Positions 12,331-24,123 of a stretch of 64,000 nucleotides of DNA are shown piece after piece. Source of the DNA: Tanypteryx hageni. Taxonomy: Eukaryota > Arthropoda > Insecta > Odonata > Petaluridae. A program made the translations under genes and the position numbers. The stretch covers positions 37,654,564 to 37,718,563 of the forward strand of contig CM054117.1 of the NCBI GenBank assembly GCA_028673005.1. The letters run 5' to 3'. The notes below the pieces were generated by a model. It ran no database searches, was not told the DNA's origin, and saw nothing but the letters and a program-made list of their open reading frames with translations. Numbering within the stretch: position 1 is the first letter of the stretch; each line of letters starts with the position of its first letter.

Positions 12331-12673
12331 CAACATAATGAAAATAAACCGGCTTAATTTTAATTCATCCTTTCCCACTGTATATAATCTGAATGATTCA
12401 TTTAAGTACTCGCTCTTCGATTCAACATGAAATACCATTACCGCCTCCTCGTCGTCAAACATCCATCATCCCGCTGAAACCACAGTAGCACACGCGAATT
12501 GATACAACGAACAATCTCGAAACAACCTTCAAGATTAGCTCCCATGTCAAATACTGAATAAATGCTAAGAATCTCCACTCGACATTGACATTATTGTGCC
12601 ATGATACCGCTGGAATGTTATTTCTACCACTTAATTAACAACTAAAACACCTCCACTATGCATAACCAGCTTC

Positions 12674-12764
12674 GTGGGGAGAAACCGAAAGATTAAAACG
12701 CGACCTTAACTCGATTTGATACCCAAGAATCGACCTTGAAAGGTTTAAGGCCCAAGTTGGAACC
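12674..12764 (+). repeat. Dispersed ~90-bp repeat, copy 2
   Basis: Direct, diverged copy of 11008-11096, about 1.67 kb away. The best conserved part is aagaatcgaccttgaaaggtt. Class unknown. Confidence 0.6.
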
Positions 12765-13086
12765 ATACAGCTTCTCGCTAATAATTCACATTAAATATGA
12801 AAATAATATAAATCTTTCTAAACACATTTTCATTAAGCAATTGAAATGGATTGTAAATATAAGGTGTTATTTTGTTTTACATTTATATGATTTGAAATGT
12901 TTTGCGTAATTTGCGCATATAAATGAAAGTATTCAGACTTTTAGAACCATCTTCAGTTTTGAAGCAAACTCCAAAGTTTATTGAAGATGAAAAGCACATC
13001 GTTGCCTTTCGGTGCAAAGTATATTTTTGCCCGCAGTAAATATTTAATTCCCAGCAAAAATTCCCAAACGCCGTCGGAACTTGTTA

Positions 13087-13240
13087 GCCTACTTTCCAGA
13101 ATGGAAATAGGCTTATAGTTTCTTCGTTGCGTCCGTCTGCCCCTTCCCCCTCTATTCATTTCTGAACCAATAGACCGATTTTCATGACACTTTGTGGAAC
13201 TCCCTTGCTACTGGGGTCGAGCAAATGCATTTATAATATT
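13087..13240 (+). repeat. Fragment of the CCTACTTTCC repeat family
   Basis: Begins with gcctactttccag and continues with a phrase close to accaatagaccgattttcatg. The same start and a similar internal phrase occur in the longer elements at 41631-42344 and 56830-57639. The right part is missing or too diverged to recognise. Confidence 0.55.
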
Positions 13241-13690
13241 TTATAACGCTAAATTACCAAATTTGGCGAGACAAAGAGCAACTCATCGGCGGTGATTTTA
13301 AAGCTATTAAAGCCAACGCAATTGCTGCAACACATTTAAGTAGTCAAGTGGGCATCATAGGTTCCGTTTGGATCATCTGGTTTCTCTTTAAATGACACAG
13401 TATAATGTTTCATGAGAGTAAATAAAAGCAAATTTCCTTTCCTCGCTTGTCCTGTTATCGCAATGCTGCGTTCGACTTCAAGTGAAGAGTTTATTTAGTT
13501 CCATTTATAAAGACCCTTTACTGACTAAAGACTTGCACAATAGTGCGTAAAAACGATTTTGTCTGAGCGGTAAATATAAACAGTAACTCCTAAACGATGT
13601 TGGGAAATTCCCCATTTAGTATATTGAGGAAGATGGAAATAAATAAGCACCGATGATTTTTTTCGTGTATGAATACGTAGCCGTGGGAGC

Positions 13691-13860
13691 GGTGGTGGAG
13701 TGGCTCGAGAAGACTTTCCACGCAGCGGGCCAAGGTTCGACGCCGGCGATTGCTAGTTTTTCAACCAGGGCTTGCGTGCTATGTGGTCAAGCAAGTCAGC
13801 ATTCCATCCGCCCCAAGGGACGTTATGTAATGTTACCCCTTTGTTCTTTTCGCAACGAGT
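13691..13860 (+). repeat. tRNA-derived SINE-like repeat
   Basis: The head ggtggtggagtggctcgaga resembles a tRNA A box, and aaggttcgacgcc about 35 bases later resembles a B box. A downstream phrase cccaagggacgttatgtaat recalls the body of the SINEs at 18832-19079 and 59905-60274. Pol III promoter elements plus a non-tRNA body indicate a SINE and not a functional tRNA gene. The 3' end is uncertain. Confidence 0.5.
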
Positions 13861-14217
13861 AGACTGGCTAATGCATTTTAAAGATATCCCTTAACAAAAC
13901 TGACATCCGGACATTTTAGTTTAAATGAGTAAAACATTTTTTGTATTCGTACACCTATATATTGTTACTGTTAATTATCGAGTTACCGCCCTACCTCCCA
14001 AAAGGAAATTTGTGGGTAAAACATACTAATTCGCAACCCCAATTTACCCTCGATTGCCGGCAACTGCAAAACCAGGCCACGATAAATGCTACATCTATAT
14101 ATAGTTACTGTTGCATGCTGTAAGTAAATATTTCATTCGAGATATGAATGACATCTCTGAACATGTAATGTGAAATTGCGATAAACCGTTATGTGAAAAC
14201 AAAATTTTGAACTCCGT

Positions 14218-14264
14218 CGTCCTTTCAAGCGGTCATAATACGTCCTTTCAAGCGGTCATAATAC
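14218..14264 (+). repeat. Two-copy 23-bp tandem duplication
   Basis: The unit cgtcctttcaagcggtcata plus ata occurs twice without a gap and is followed by a partial third start (cgtccattcaa). It is a local duplication without coding content. Confidence 0.85.
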
Positions 14265-14358
14265 GTCCATTCAACTTCACGCCGGCGCGGCGAAGATGTT
14301 AGCAGAAGATCGGCAATTTCTAATGAAAATTGCTCCATCACTTACATATTGATTATAA

Positions 14359-15250
14359 CAGAGGTTCTCAACCTTTTGCATCTTGCGTCCCATCAAGGAT
14401 TTGTCAAAAAGCTGATGTGGCCACAACATGACTTTCTCCAAATCTTTAATATTTCTAAAAATTCCAAACAGGTTATATAATAAATATTTAAAGAAACTGC
14501 AAGAAAATTTTGACTTTACAAAGAACAGAAATAAACTCAAACCATAGCCTTCTAATATTGGATATAGCCACAAAGCTCAAACAATTAAGAAAAGAAAAAG
14601 GAGCGTTACTATGAGGTACTAAGCGTCAATTGTTAACAATACTCGTCGGTGGGTGGCGTGGTGGTGTCAGCTAAAAATATAAGATATCTCTTAAACAATG
14701 CATTATATGGAAAAATGTTTCTACCAAAGGTTGTAGAAAATTAAATTTCCTACAACATTTATTCCAGTGCATTTTTACATTTATCAAATATTAAAGCAAA
14801 TATTTCAAAATAACGGATGTGACAAGAGTAAACACCCACTTCCGTTTTACCGATTTTTACCAAAAACTAACCAGTTCTTGACTTTCATAAAAATGTTAAT
14901 TATAATAGTTCGCGTTGACCTGATTAATAGTTTATGAGTCAGAGCACCAACAAAAAGCCATCACATACAAACACACAGAGAAAATGGTCAAAACATGTTC
15001 AGGGGACCTCAAAACGTGTATTTTTTGTTGAAATCTCGAAGTCGATTTTTTTCAAGAATATAGTACTACGTATATGGAGAAAGTAAAATTCCTCTTTTCC
15101 CTATAAATGGATACGTCAAATTTATCTTGATATTATATTAATTAATAATTGAATATTTAAGGACCTAAAGTATTGCAGCATTTTTTGTAGAGAAAAACTT
15201 TTATAATAATTATTTTCGAAATTTTGCGTCCCACCGGTTGAGAAACACTG
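14359..15250. mobile_element. Non-autonomous hAT (Charlie-like) element
   Basis: The left end CAGAGGTTCTCAACC and right end (reverse complement CAGTGTTTCTCAACC) form terminal inverted repeats of the CAGNGGTTCTCAACC type known for hAT-Charlie elements. The flanking octamers gattataa and aattatat agree at 6 of 8 positions, consistent with the 8-bp duplications of hAT elements. At 892 bp there is no transposase. A relative lies at 11640-12330 and an inverted fragment at 38880-39075. Confidence 0.75.
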
Positions 15251-15555
15251 AATTATATTAACAACAAAACGATCACACATCGATACTTTCTTAGAAATGT
15301 TTACGATAATGTTCATTTTGATAAAACTTCAAAATAATACATTTAATAGTCATACACTTACTTTCTATTTACAGAGGAAATAAAATTCCATCTATTACAA
15401 GAGAAATTAATATCTTTTAAGTACAGAAATGAGATTAGCAAGAAAGTATTGATATTTTTCATGCGAAAGTACACCAATTATAGAAAGAATGTCTGATTAA
15501 GAGCTACAACCACGATTACACATCGAACGTTGTTTTAGCCAAACCGCATAACATA

Positions 15556-16546
15556 CCGTATATAATCGTGTATAGTTCGACCTCCGATTTCTCGGCGAAA
15601 AAATTAGATTTTTTCATATATCTCTTGTATAATTAGACCCTAGTTTTCTACTTTTTTTACCCTAGATTTCCGTCAGGATCTACATTTTTCGTTTCGATAT
15701 CTCGAAGCTCACAATCGAGGTATATAGAACGATCTTGGTTTTCAACAGCTTTTAGTATCATAATAATACTATACTTAAAACTGTAAACATCGTAAACCTA
15801 TTGCACGATCTTGAGAAGAAAAATTTTATTACTTTTTAACTACGAGATGTGACATACGAATGGTGGCAGAATTTCTAGCAAATAGACGAAAATTAAGCTT
15901 ATATAGCGAAAATTAATAGACGCATATTACTCGTAAAACCTTTAATAAAAGTTATGAATGATAGTTGAACAAAATGAAATAAACTTATTTTAATTCTTCA
16001 GCTTTGTGACTTTATACATTGATATCATTCCAACTCATCTGTTGTTATAAGACGCAAGAAAGATATGCATAGAAATCAAGAAAACAATCTGTGAATATGA
16101 GAAAGGCTTTAGTATTCACGTAACAATATTACGACGACAAAAGGTCAGTATAATGGTTACATTACGAATTTTGGTTAAAATGCACTATAACCCACCACAG
16201 AACGTATAAAAAAATACTACTGAGTCGCAATCAAATCAGAATTTGGAGATAATACAGGGCAGGTATATAAGTCTTCGAAAAAGAAAAAATGAAAAACACA
16301 ACATAGTTCTAATGAAAATCGATAAAATTAAAGGTAAATAGGAAGTTTTGGAGCTAAATCATAGAAGTTAAGTCAGCGAGGTGGGTCACCAAAAAATATC
16401 TTGATTTTTATTATATTTTTAAAAAGATAATTTTTTAGATCCGAGATTTTAAACCCTCAAAAGTATTACTCGTGTATAGTGCGACACCAAATTTTTTGCA
16501 CAAAAATTTGGTCTTAAAAACTCGAACTATACACGAGTATATACGG
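15556..16546. mobile_element. Non-autonomous Tigger/pogo-like element
   Basis: The ends are inverted repeats of about 25 bp with one mismatch (CCGTATATAATCGTGTATAG at left, CCGTATATACTCGTGTATAG at right when reverse complemented). Each is flanked by TA, the target duplication of Tc1/mariner/pogo elements. The 991-bp interior is AT-rich and non-coding. Near the right end a further palindrome (16468-16538) repeats the ACTCGTGTATAGT terminal word in inverted form. A related fragment is at about 49530-49655. Confidence 0.75.
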
Positions 16547-16689
16547 TAATTCAACGATATTAAAACCTTAACCCAAAAGGCTCTCCTTAAGGACATCGAA
16601 TTGTTGAGGTACCAGCAGAGGCATGATGGAGTCGCAGGGCGGTGAAATTGGTGAAAATTAAATTTCTGGGGACCGGCCAAACTGCACAC

Positions 16690-18831
16690 GCTGAGTGGAG
16701 ATGGGCCAAAAGCAAATACCGGACAACACTCTTGAGGGAGAACTACGGCGGAAAAGGTTTGGCAAGGGAGCAGAGAAGCGAGAGGTAATTGGGGAGAGGA
16801 ATGGGAAAGTCACTCCTGTCGAGTGGATGAGGAGGTCCAGAGAGGAACGGGAAGTGGTCTTGAAGAACCGAAGGGATTAGCAAACTTGGTAGAATGAGGA
16901 AAGTGGAGGGAGGCTAGAGTAGTGGTGCAGGAGAATGAAGTTGGGAAGAGGCGGTGTCAAAATTGAGAAAAGGAAACTCGAGCAGTTTGGGTATCGCGAC
17001 AAGGAAGCTTGGCGAACGCTAATCTGATTAATTAGCTTCCTATGAGGATGAAGGTAACCTTCAAGAGAGAAATGACTAGGAAGGATTTTGAGGTATAGGA
17101 GATAAAAGACGAATGCCAATTGTCAAGTCTGGAAACGACTCAAGCGACGAGGATGATGATAATATTGCAAATTAGCATTAAAACTATACAAGCGCAGTTC
17201 AGACGACTGAATTCGAGGTTACGCGACAGCGCCCTTCTCCGTAAATATTTATTAAGATATTTTCAAAGTACATGAAAATCTATTCATCGCTCTGTAAAAA
17301 TAATTTATATGAAAAAATAAAAGGGACGCAATCAAGATTCCAGCCTATTCCGAGATATAAATTGCATTCCAATATTTATCCACTTGCAAGTGATGCATAG
17401 ATGTTCGGGATCGCGCTCCCAAGACCTTGGCGCCCCATGCAACCGACCCTGCCGGAGGCCTCAAACCAATTAATAGCAAAACCGGAAGTGAAATTTTTAA
17501 TCACGCGATGGCATTTTATGATATTTATATATCCAGTAGCGGATTTGAAATAAGATTAAAGTAGGCATTGCCCTAGGGGCGGCGAAATTTCGGGACGGCA
17601 ATAAAAAAAATATTACGCTGACTTTTGATGAGTTAAATTATGGTCCGCAGACGGGCGGATGGTCAGACAGACATGGGCGATGATTCTTTTAGAATAAAAG
17701 CGCCAAAAAGGGGATGGAAAAATAATTTGGCCAAGGAGCGGGAATTTCCAACCGCACCATAGGCAATCTGTGTGTTAATTAGTCAACTGTAGTTTGTGCT
17801 AATAAACTTACGGTATGACAAAATAAACTATTCTGAATAAACCTAAAAATTAAACCTGCAGAAAAAAGTTAAGCTATGCCATTGTATGTTTGGTGTTATT
17901 TAACTCAGCATTTTCAATTCCACTTTCGTCCACTTTCAAAATTAAACAATTAACAACGAAATATAATTTACAAATTTCGCGGGATTGAATCAGATAATTC
18001 AACCAACTTTTACGTTTATAACATGGTTCGAAACAAAAATAAACACCCGACGCCATAAAATCCAAATTTCCATGGCGGAACTGATGGATTAATCGTTTTT
18101 TTAATCTAGAAAAACGCCTCGATTTTGGGACAAAAACAGTCTAAAATTCTCAAATAAAAAAAGCAAGAGTGGAAAGAAATCGACGATGAATTAACATCAA
18201 GCCGCTTCCGTTCCCATGAACTGTAAGCATCCCGGAAGAATTGTTCGTCTCGTATCATTGTGATGCTCTTACAAATAAGATGAGAGCGCGCTCTTTCGGC
18301 CAGAACGGATCTTTTTAACGAAATCGTCAGCCAATTAAGTCCTCTCCACCGCCTTCTCCTTTACCCCAAACAAAGAGCCGAAATAATTAGAGGATGGCAA
18401 CACGAGAGTTTTATCGTCGCGCATCGCAGCTGTGACAACAGCGAAAAAGACCTAAAGAGTAGAATAAAATGCTTAATTCTTTAGTTCCTCGTATAGAGCT
18501 GTAGCGTCGAGGAAAGAAAGTGAATCGATACGGACGGATAGGCAGAGAGATATATATACCTACGTCTTTATTTGGGCAAGATGGCGACTAGAGTCCCTTC
18601 TTCCATGTAACCCATAAGGAAGGAGTGCTTTATATTTAAACAAAAGAAAAGGATCTGCTTCAATAAAGCGGGAAACACGAGCAAAAACACAAGTTGTATC
18701 GTAGTGTCCGCCAGGAGTGAAAAATCCGGGTTATATTTCCGGAATTCCATCCATCCATCTCTATGAATTAGCAGTAGTCATTGATTTTTAAGTGCGTCGA
18801 CCGCTATGGTCATTTTGCACTTTCATCAAGT
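16690..18831. other. No gene seen; hAT-like end fragment at 17534
   Basis: Purine-rich patches occur at 16690-17120. At 17534 the sequence CAGTAGCGGATTTGAAAT resembles the start of the hAT MITE at 53634, but I find no matching right end. Nothing else is recognisable. Confidence 0.35.
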
Positions 18832-19079
18832 GGACATGCACACACAAGGGAGGGAAACCCGGTGCCGGCATTAGCCTACTCTTTATGAAAAGCACCAAGG
18901 GGGCCCACTGCTTAACGTCCCTTCCGAAGGACGGAACGCTGACTTAAGCGGTCTCCTCAAACAACACTAACAGGGGGCCGATCGACCTCTGAAAAACATC
19001 CTACTTTCACAGGATTAGTGCCCGCTGCCCCTTCGAGCAGCAGGTGAGTAGCAGTCAGCGTCCTAGCCACTACACCACC
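18832..19079 (-). repeat. tRNA-derived SINE, same family as 59905-60274
   Basis: Read on the minus strand, the copy starts with a tRNA-like head ggtggtgtagtggctaggacg (A box) at 19079 and continues with a body containing tccgtccttcggaagggacg and tgccggcaccgggtttccct. Both are shared almost word for word with the plus-strand copy at 59905-60274. The B box region is diverged. It is non-coding and mobilised by LINE machinery in known families. Confidence 0.8.
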
Positions 19080-20779
19080 GGTACCGCTCCCCTGATCTCT
19101 CTGAATGTTAACTAAACAACCCCATCTTCAATCATGACCAACTAGCCATCTCAGCCACGAAAAGGGAATATGGCTACGCCACAAGGACCTCTAATGGGAA
19201 AGGTTTAACACACCCTCATAATCGCGTTGAACCGTTCAGCTCTGAGAATTGACTTTGATAAGTAGTGCCTCGCCCGGAAAGTAGAAGATATGGATGCGAT
19301 TCGTCCTTACGCATACGTTTATTCTCATCTTTCTCTCGGTTTAATATCACAAAACGCCTCTTGTAACTGAAATTCAACCCAAACAAAATAGGAAAGGAAA
19401 AACAAATATTCGTTCTATACCTGTCGTTTTATTGAAACACAAAGTCATCTGGAATCCATCCGTACAGTAACTCTGACTGCGCCTAACCCACCCAAGTAGA
19501 TGTTTCAATCACTACAGCTTCCCGACCACAGATCGACCAGTAAGAAAACCTTACCGTTTCCGAGCATAGATATATTCACCGTGGTTAATATCCCCATCCT
19601 GCATCACCCATTCTCTCAACATTAGAATAAAACCCGACCCACCTAATTCAACAACAGCTAATTGTATTATGGTTTGACAGCGGAGAGCAAGCATTTTGCG
19701 ATAGAAGCATGGTAGCGCTAGCTGTGGGATTCGAATAGATACAGGGTGCCCACGTGTGTACACATCGTATAGACGCGATTGGCTAGAACAAGCGGCGGTT
19801 AATTTTGGTGGCCGAATAGCAAGCGAAAACAACGACCGGGGCTAACCCCGATGATTCTATAATGGGGTAGTGGAGGGAGAGTCGTAACGAGGAAGGACGA
19901 AGAGCATAAGCGATCGGAGATTCCGGAGCGTCCGCAGGAGTGGGTGGAACGAATCAAAACATCGTGGGCGGAAGAAAATACAGGAGGGCGTGACTTCCGT
20001 GAGGATATCTGGCCAACGCGTGTTAGCACTTAACAGAGAAGTTATTGGATTGAGGATGGCATTGGAGAAATAGGGACAGGCTGGCACCAAATATTGATCA
20101 AGTAAACCGTCCTCTAAGTCCCAAATTGGCGGGGAATTCCACCATAACTATGGACGTTTATGCTCGTTCTCCGTCTCATAATAGAAGGCAGTAACTGGTG
20201 CTTATAAATTAGCGACAGTCAAATTACTTAATCATTCTAAAGTGCGAGTGTTATAAATTTTAGTGAACGGGTAGCATATTTCACCGTTGTAATTTAGACT
20301 ATAAAAATCGTTATGTGAGCAGGTAAAATAAAATAGCATTTGGGTCATGAGATATGACGAAAATGATAACGTTAAGATTTCTAGAAACCCATTAGACGAC
20401 AAATTTACAAGCAGAATAGTACCCACGTGTTGCAATCGCATGAAAAACGCAGAGCTTGGAAGAATTAAAGGCCTTCAGCATAACAGCAACAATTTAAGAT
20501 AAATCATATTAAATTGATAAAATTAGAATTCGAAGACATGGACAATTTCACATAAGCACAAACAAAGAACTTTTATGACAATTTTAGTGTTATATAATCA
20601 AAAGCAACTATGTCGGAATAAAACAATATTACCACCGAACAAAATCTAGCTTAACTTTTAAGCGTGAAAAGTTTTAAAAGTAATGAACGAAACTTAAAAA
20701 GCATTGAGGTTACGGATGACAACCACTTGATATAGAAACAGTCGAGTCGACCCTTTCAGATTCGGGGAGGGGCGAGGGA
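19080..20779. other. No gene seen
   Basis: A weak third relative of the 11008-11096 repeat may lie at 19222-19290. The remainder, including several open frames at 19550-20090, shows no recognisable domain or splice-consistent exon. Confidence 0.35.
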
Positions 20780-21182
20780 GGCTAAAAGACAAACAAAACT
20801 CGAAGCAAATAACCGCTTTCGCACGGCCACACTGGTTTAGAAGAGAGGTTACAAGGTGGCTTTTGTGGAAGGGGAGGTCACGGAGACGGCGCGGGGGTGG
20901 TACGGAGTTTTTAAGGGGGATGGCGTATAGAGCAGCGTGGGCGGCATTCTCAACGGGAAACAGGAAGTTGTGATGGGGAGTGTGTTAGGAGGCGGTCATT
21001 CTCCCAGATATTCCCTACCCATTCCACTCTCTCATACCACCCCGGCAGACGAAAGCCGCGGTCTAAGCGACCCGCTTATATATACGCCAGCCCCGAGCAT
21101 ACGGGCAGCTTGCTCTCGCGTCGCCAGCGGCAGAAAGTGGTGGGGGCGTGCGAATGCCCCCGGGCAAACAAACACGCATTAA
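20780..21182 (+). promoter_or_regulatory. GC-rich island with TATA-like element, candidate core promoter
   Basis: A CpG-containing GC-rich block stands out from AT-rich flanks. It holds TATATATA at 21077-21084, followed about 25-30 bases later by gcagcttgctctcgcg, a position where transcription could start on the plus strand. No coding exon can be tied to it. The open frame at 20937-21182 has no recognised domain. Confidence 0.25.
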
Positions 21183-21660
21183 ATTCGAGCATAAATAAAC
21201 GCTTCCGACAAAAATCCTGAACCGCGAGGTAGGAAATTAGGAAAAATTAGAGGAACTACAAAGAAAGGGTTGGCAGAATGAACGGTAACACGCCGTGAAA
21301 TGGGCTCTTTGGAATGGACGGAGAGAAAGCATTTAAGAGCATTTTTAAGAGTGACTACAAAATCGAGGTCGTAAACGAGCTTTAAGAGAATAAAAAATAA
21401 CGTCAACAAAAGCAATCATATTCTCAAACAGGTGCCCCACGACAAAACCTTAATTGAACATGGAAAACCTCGACATACCAATCACATAAATGTCACAGAC
21501 CCTAACCGTAAATTAGGACATATAAAATAAAACCCTTTCGCCATTGCCTAAAAAGAAAGATTCAAGAGTTGAACTATATCCAGAAATTTAAGCCGAAAGG
21601 AAATGAAAATATGCCATTTAAAGCCCACCGAAAAATTTGCTTGATCGGCATAGGAATACG

Positions 21661-21704
21661 ATTAAACTTCTCGCTCGCTTTTATAACCGAGCGAGAGGTT
21701 TAAT
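21661..21704. repeat. Short perfect-looking hairpin
   Basis: attaaacttctcgctcg (21661-21677) pairs with cgagcgagaggtttaat (21688-21704) with a single non-Watson-Crick position and a 10-base loop. The loop is too short for a typical pre-miRNA. Function unknown. Confidence 0.6.
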
Positions 21705-23948
21705 TCACGGCTCTGATTATACACCATCGTATTATCACACAGCTTCGACAGAATCACAAAGACCTTTGGACAAAGGCCCATACCTTGCGTTTAAATGACA
21801 AAAATCCTCATATAACGCTATCTACAACCATACCATATAATAATGACACAGCAATTGCGGTGGTTTGCAGGTCATTTATCCAGATTCAGGACCATAGATG
21901 AAACCAAACCGAATGAATTGCGCCCATTTCCGCGATGGGTATCGCTTGTGATCGATTCTGTAAAATATAAAAATCGGAAATATGACGCACTGCCAAGTGA
22001 TTGATGCAAAAAACCTTTCATTTTCTAGAGGGTCCACCGAAATGAGACATCGGAGAAATCCCACTATCAATTTCGCTTCCTGACGTCGTCCTCCGCACTC
22101 AAGCCATCGACCCCTCACACTTTCTCCATCCCATTTTCCCCGGCTTGATTAATTAGCCTATCGCCCATACTTACACGGAGGGGCGGAAATTCCCACCGCT
22201 GTCATAATTGCCTGTGAACGGTGAAGTTAAAAATACTAGACAAAGACAACGCGCCACGGTCACGACTCCAAATAAAAGAGAATGTGAATTTTCCGATGTC
22301 GTGCAGAAACGCCAAGGCAATGAAGGTCACGGAGATAAAAACTATACCCTTCTCCCGTCACAACAGAGGAGAAAAATACCCAACACACCTAGCTTATAAG
22401 TGTCGAATACCTTACGCTAGTAAAACAAACTTTAACACTAACAATACTTGGTTTGGAATTCGATTCCCTCGTTAGGATAAGATCGATCAATTCCTAAAAT
22501 GAATATCGTTTTATGGCTGGCAAAAAATGCGAGCTCAGATTGCACATTTTTTCCACTTACTGGAATGAATGACTACTTCGAGATCGAATCAGCACACACG
22601 ATCAAATGAGATAAGCAAACCAAATGTACGCGACGTTCGAGATTAATCAACAAATGAGCTGTGGTATACACGCTAAGGACCCTTTGAATCTCAAAAAAAA
22701 ACTGATAAGTTACGTCGAGTTCAAAATTTTTCGAGCTACCAGCAGCCCGCTGAGACAGCCCCCCTAACTCCTTTTACGAGAGGCAGTTTACCTGAGATTA
22801 GAGAGGCGTTTCTATGAGCAGTCAATATAGCCGCCCCGCGATGAGAGCGCCAAGGAGTAGCGGGGGAGTGCCGGGACGTTCAATAGCCCAGCTCAAGGAT
22901 GAGATAGATACTACTAGACTAGCACGGGGGCAAGGACGCAAGTTACCTAACAATTATCACCTACGCAGCAACGATATCACGATTTACCGTTCCCATCCTG
23001 CAGTTAAATAAAGCTTACGCCAATGCCAGCGGATCTTTTGCGCTCTCTTATGCTGTAAATTTGAAACGTTCCCTCGTTTTGAGATGAGAAAGGTACTAAT
23101 TAAAAAGAGATCGCTGAATTTTATAAATCATTTTCTTGTTTGAATAAACAACTAGCACGAAATGGCACAGCAATGCGGTAAACAGAATCGATGTTTGTCA
23201 ACAAGCCATTCCCTATCGTATTTTTTTTAACTTAAACCGAAACGTAGTGATGAAAAAGACCGCTTCGCATCGATGCTGGTAATTGATCGAGTTGTTACAC
23301 TTAAACGAGTATATAAAACCTCTCATGTAGTTTGAGGAAAAGGCCGCGATGCAGATAAAATGAAAAACGAGACAAAAAGGAATGAGGTTCTGCCATATGG
23401 AGAAAGATATAAGAGCACAGGGGGGTGAGCAGGAGACTTTAAAAATAGAGCCCAAATTCATTCGACATCGTCAGAATGGAACCGCAGAGGACTGAAATAG
23501 AAGTCTTTGGCGAAAGTTCCAGAAACACAAAATAACACTCCCGATTCTAATAGACTACAGCGCGAAACTTCCCGTCAAGGAAACATTTCTCTGCGAGGAA
23601 ACTGCCACAACGGCGAGAACCGATTATCTTTACAAGCTGGGGTTAAAAATTTTCCACACCGCAGGTTTCCTATCCCAACCCACCCCGCTGGTGGTTTGTT
23701 GGACGTCCACGTCAGAGATCTAAATTTTAGCAAAACAAGGCCGATGACGGGAAAGAGCCTTTCGAAATTTAGCGAGCCAACCGATAATTAACCATCAATC
23801 TAAAACCGGAAGAATGGGTGTAATCGGTTTAACCAATCTGTCCAAAGACTCCCTCCTAAGGTAAAGTGGGTCACCCTTGCACCAGCTGTCTGAGCGCAGT
23901 CTCGTACACTGCGATAAAAACATTGGCGTCGCCTTGCGCGACTAGCCA
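21705..23948. other. No gene seen
   Basis: Mixed-composition sequence. Open frames at 22208-22475, 22814-23011 and 23507-23791 translate to compositionally ordinary peptides without a recognisable domain. I do not call genes here. Confidence 0.35.
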
Positions 23949-24123
23949 AACCCCGATTTAGCGCTCCCCTGTACATTGCCACCCCCGCATACCGCCCATG
24001 AATCGTTGTAAACAGAATTTCCATCTTATGATTACAAAAAGTATACATGTACCTCGATTTACCGCCACCCCTGCTTTAACGCCAATGCCCTTGATGGGCA
24101 AACGATGGCGCCAAATCGGGGTT
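23949..24123. repeat. Small inverted-repeat (MITE-like) element
   Basis: The left end AACCCCGATTTAGCGC is matched at the right by the reverse complement AACCCCGATTTGGCGC. Further inside, diverged GCC-rich words also mirror each other. The element is about 175 bp and non-coding. Target duplication is not clear. Confidence 0.55.

Noticed and set aside
21661..21704. Pre-miRNA or terminator hairpin
   Set aside because: The stem is too short and the loop too small for a miRNA precursor, and no U-run follows. Kept only as a hairpin.
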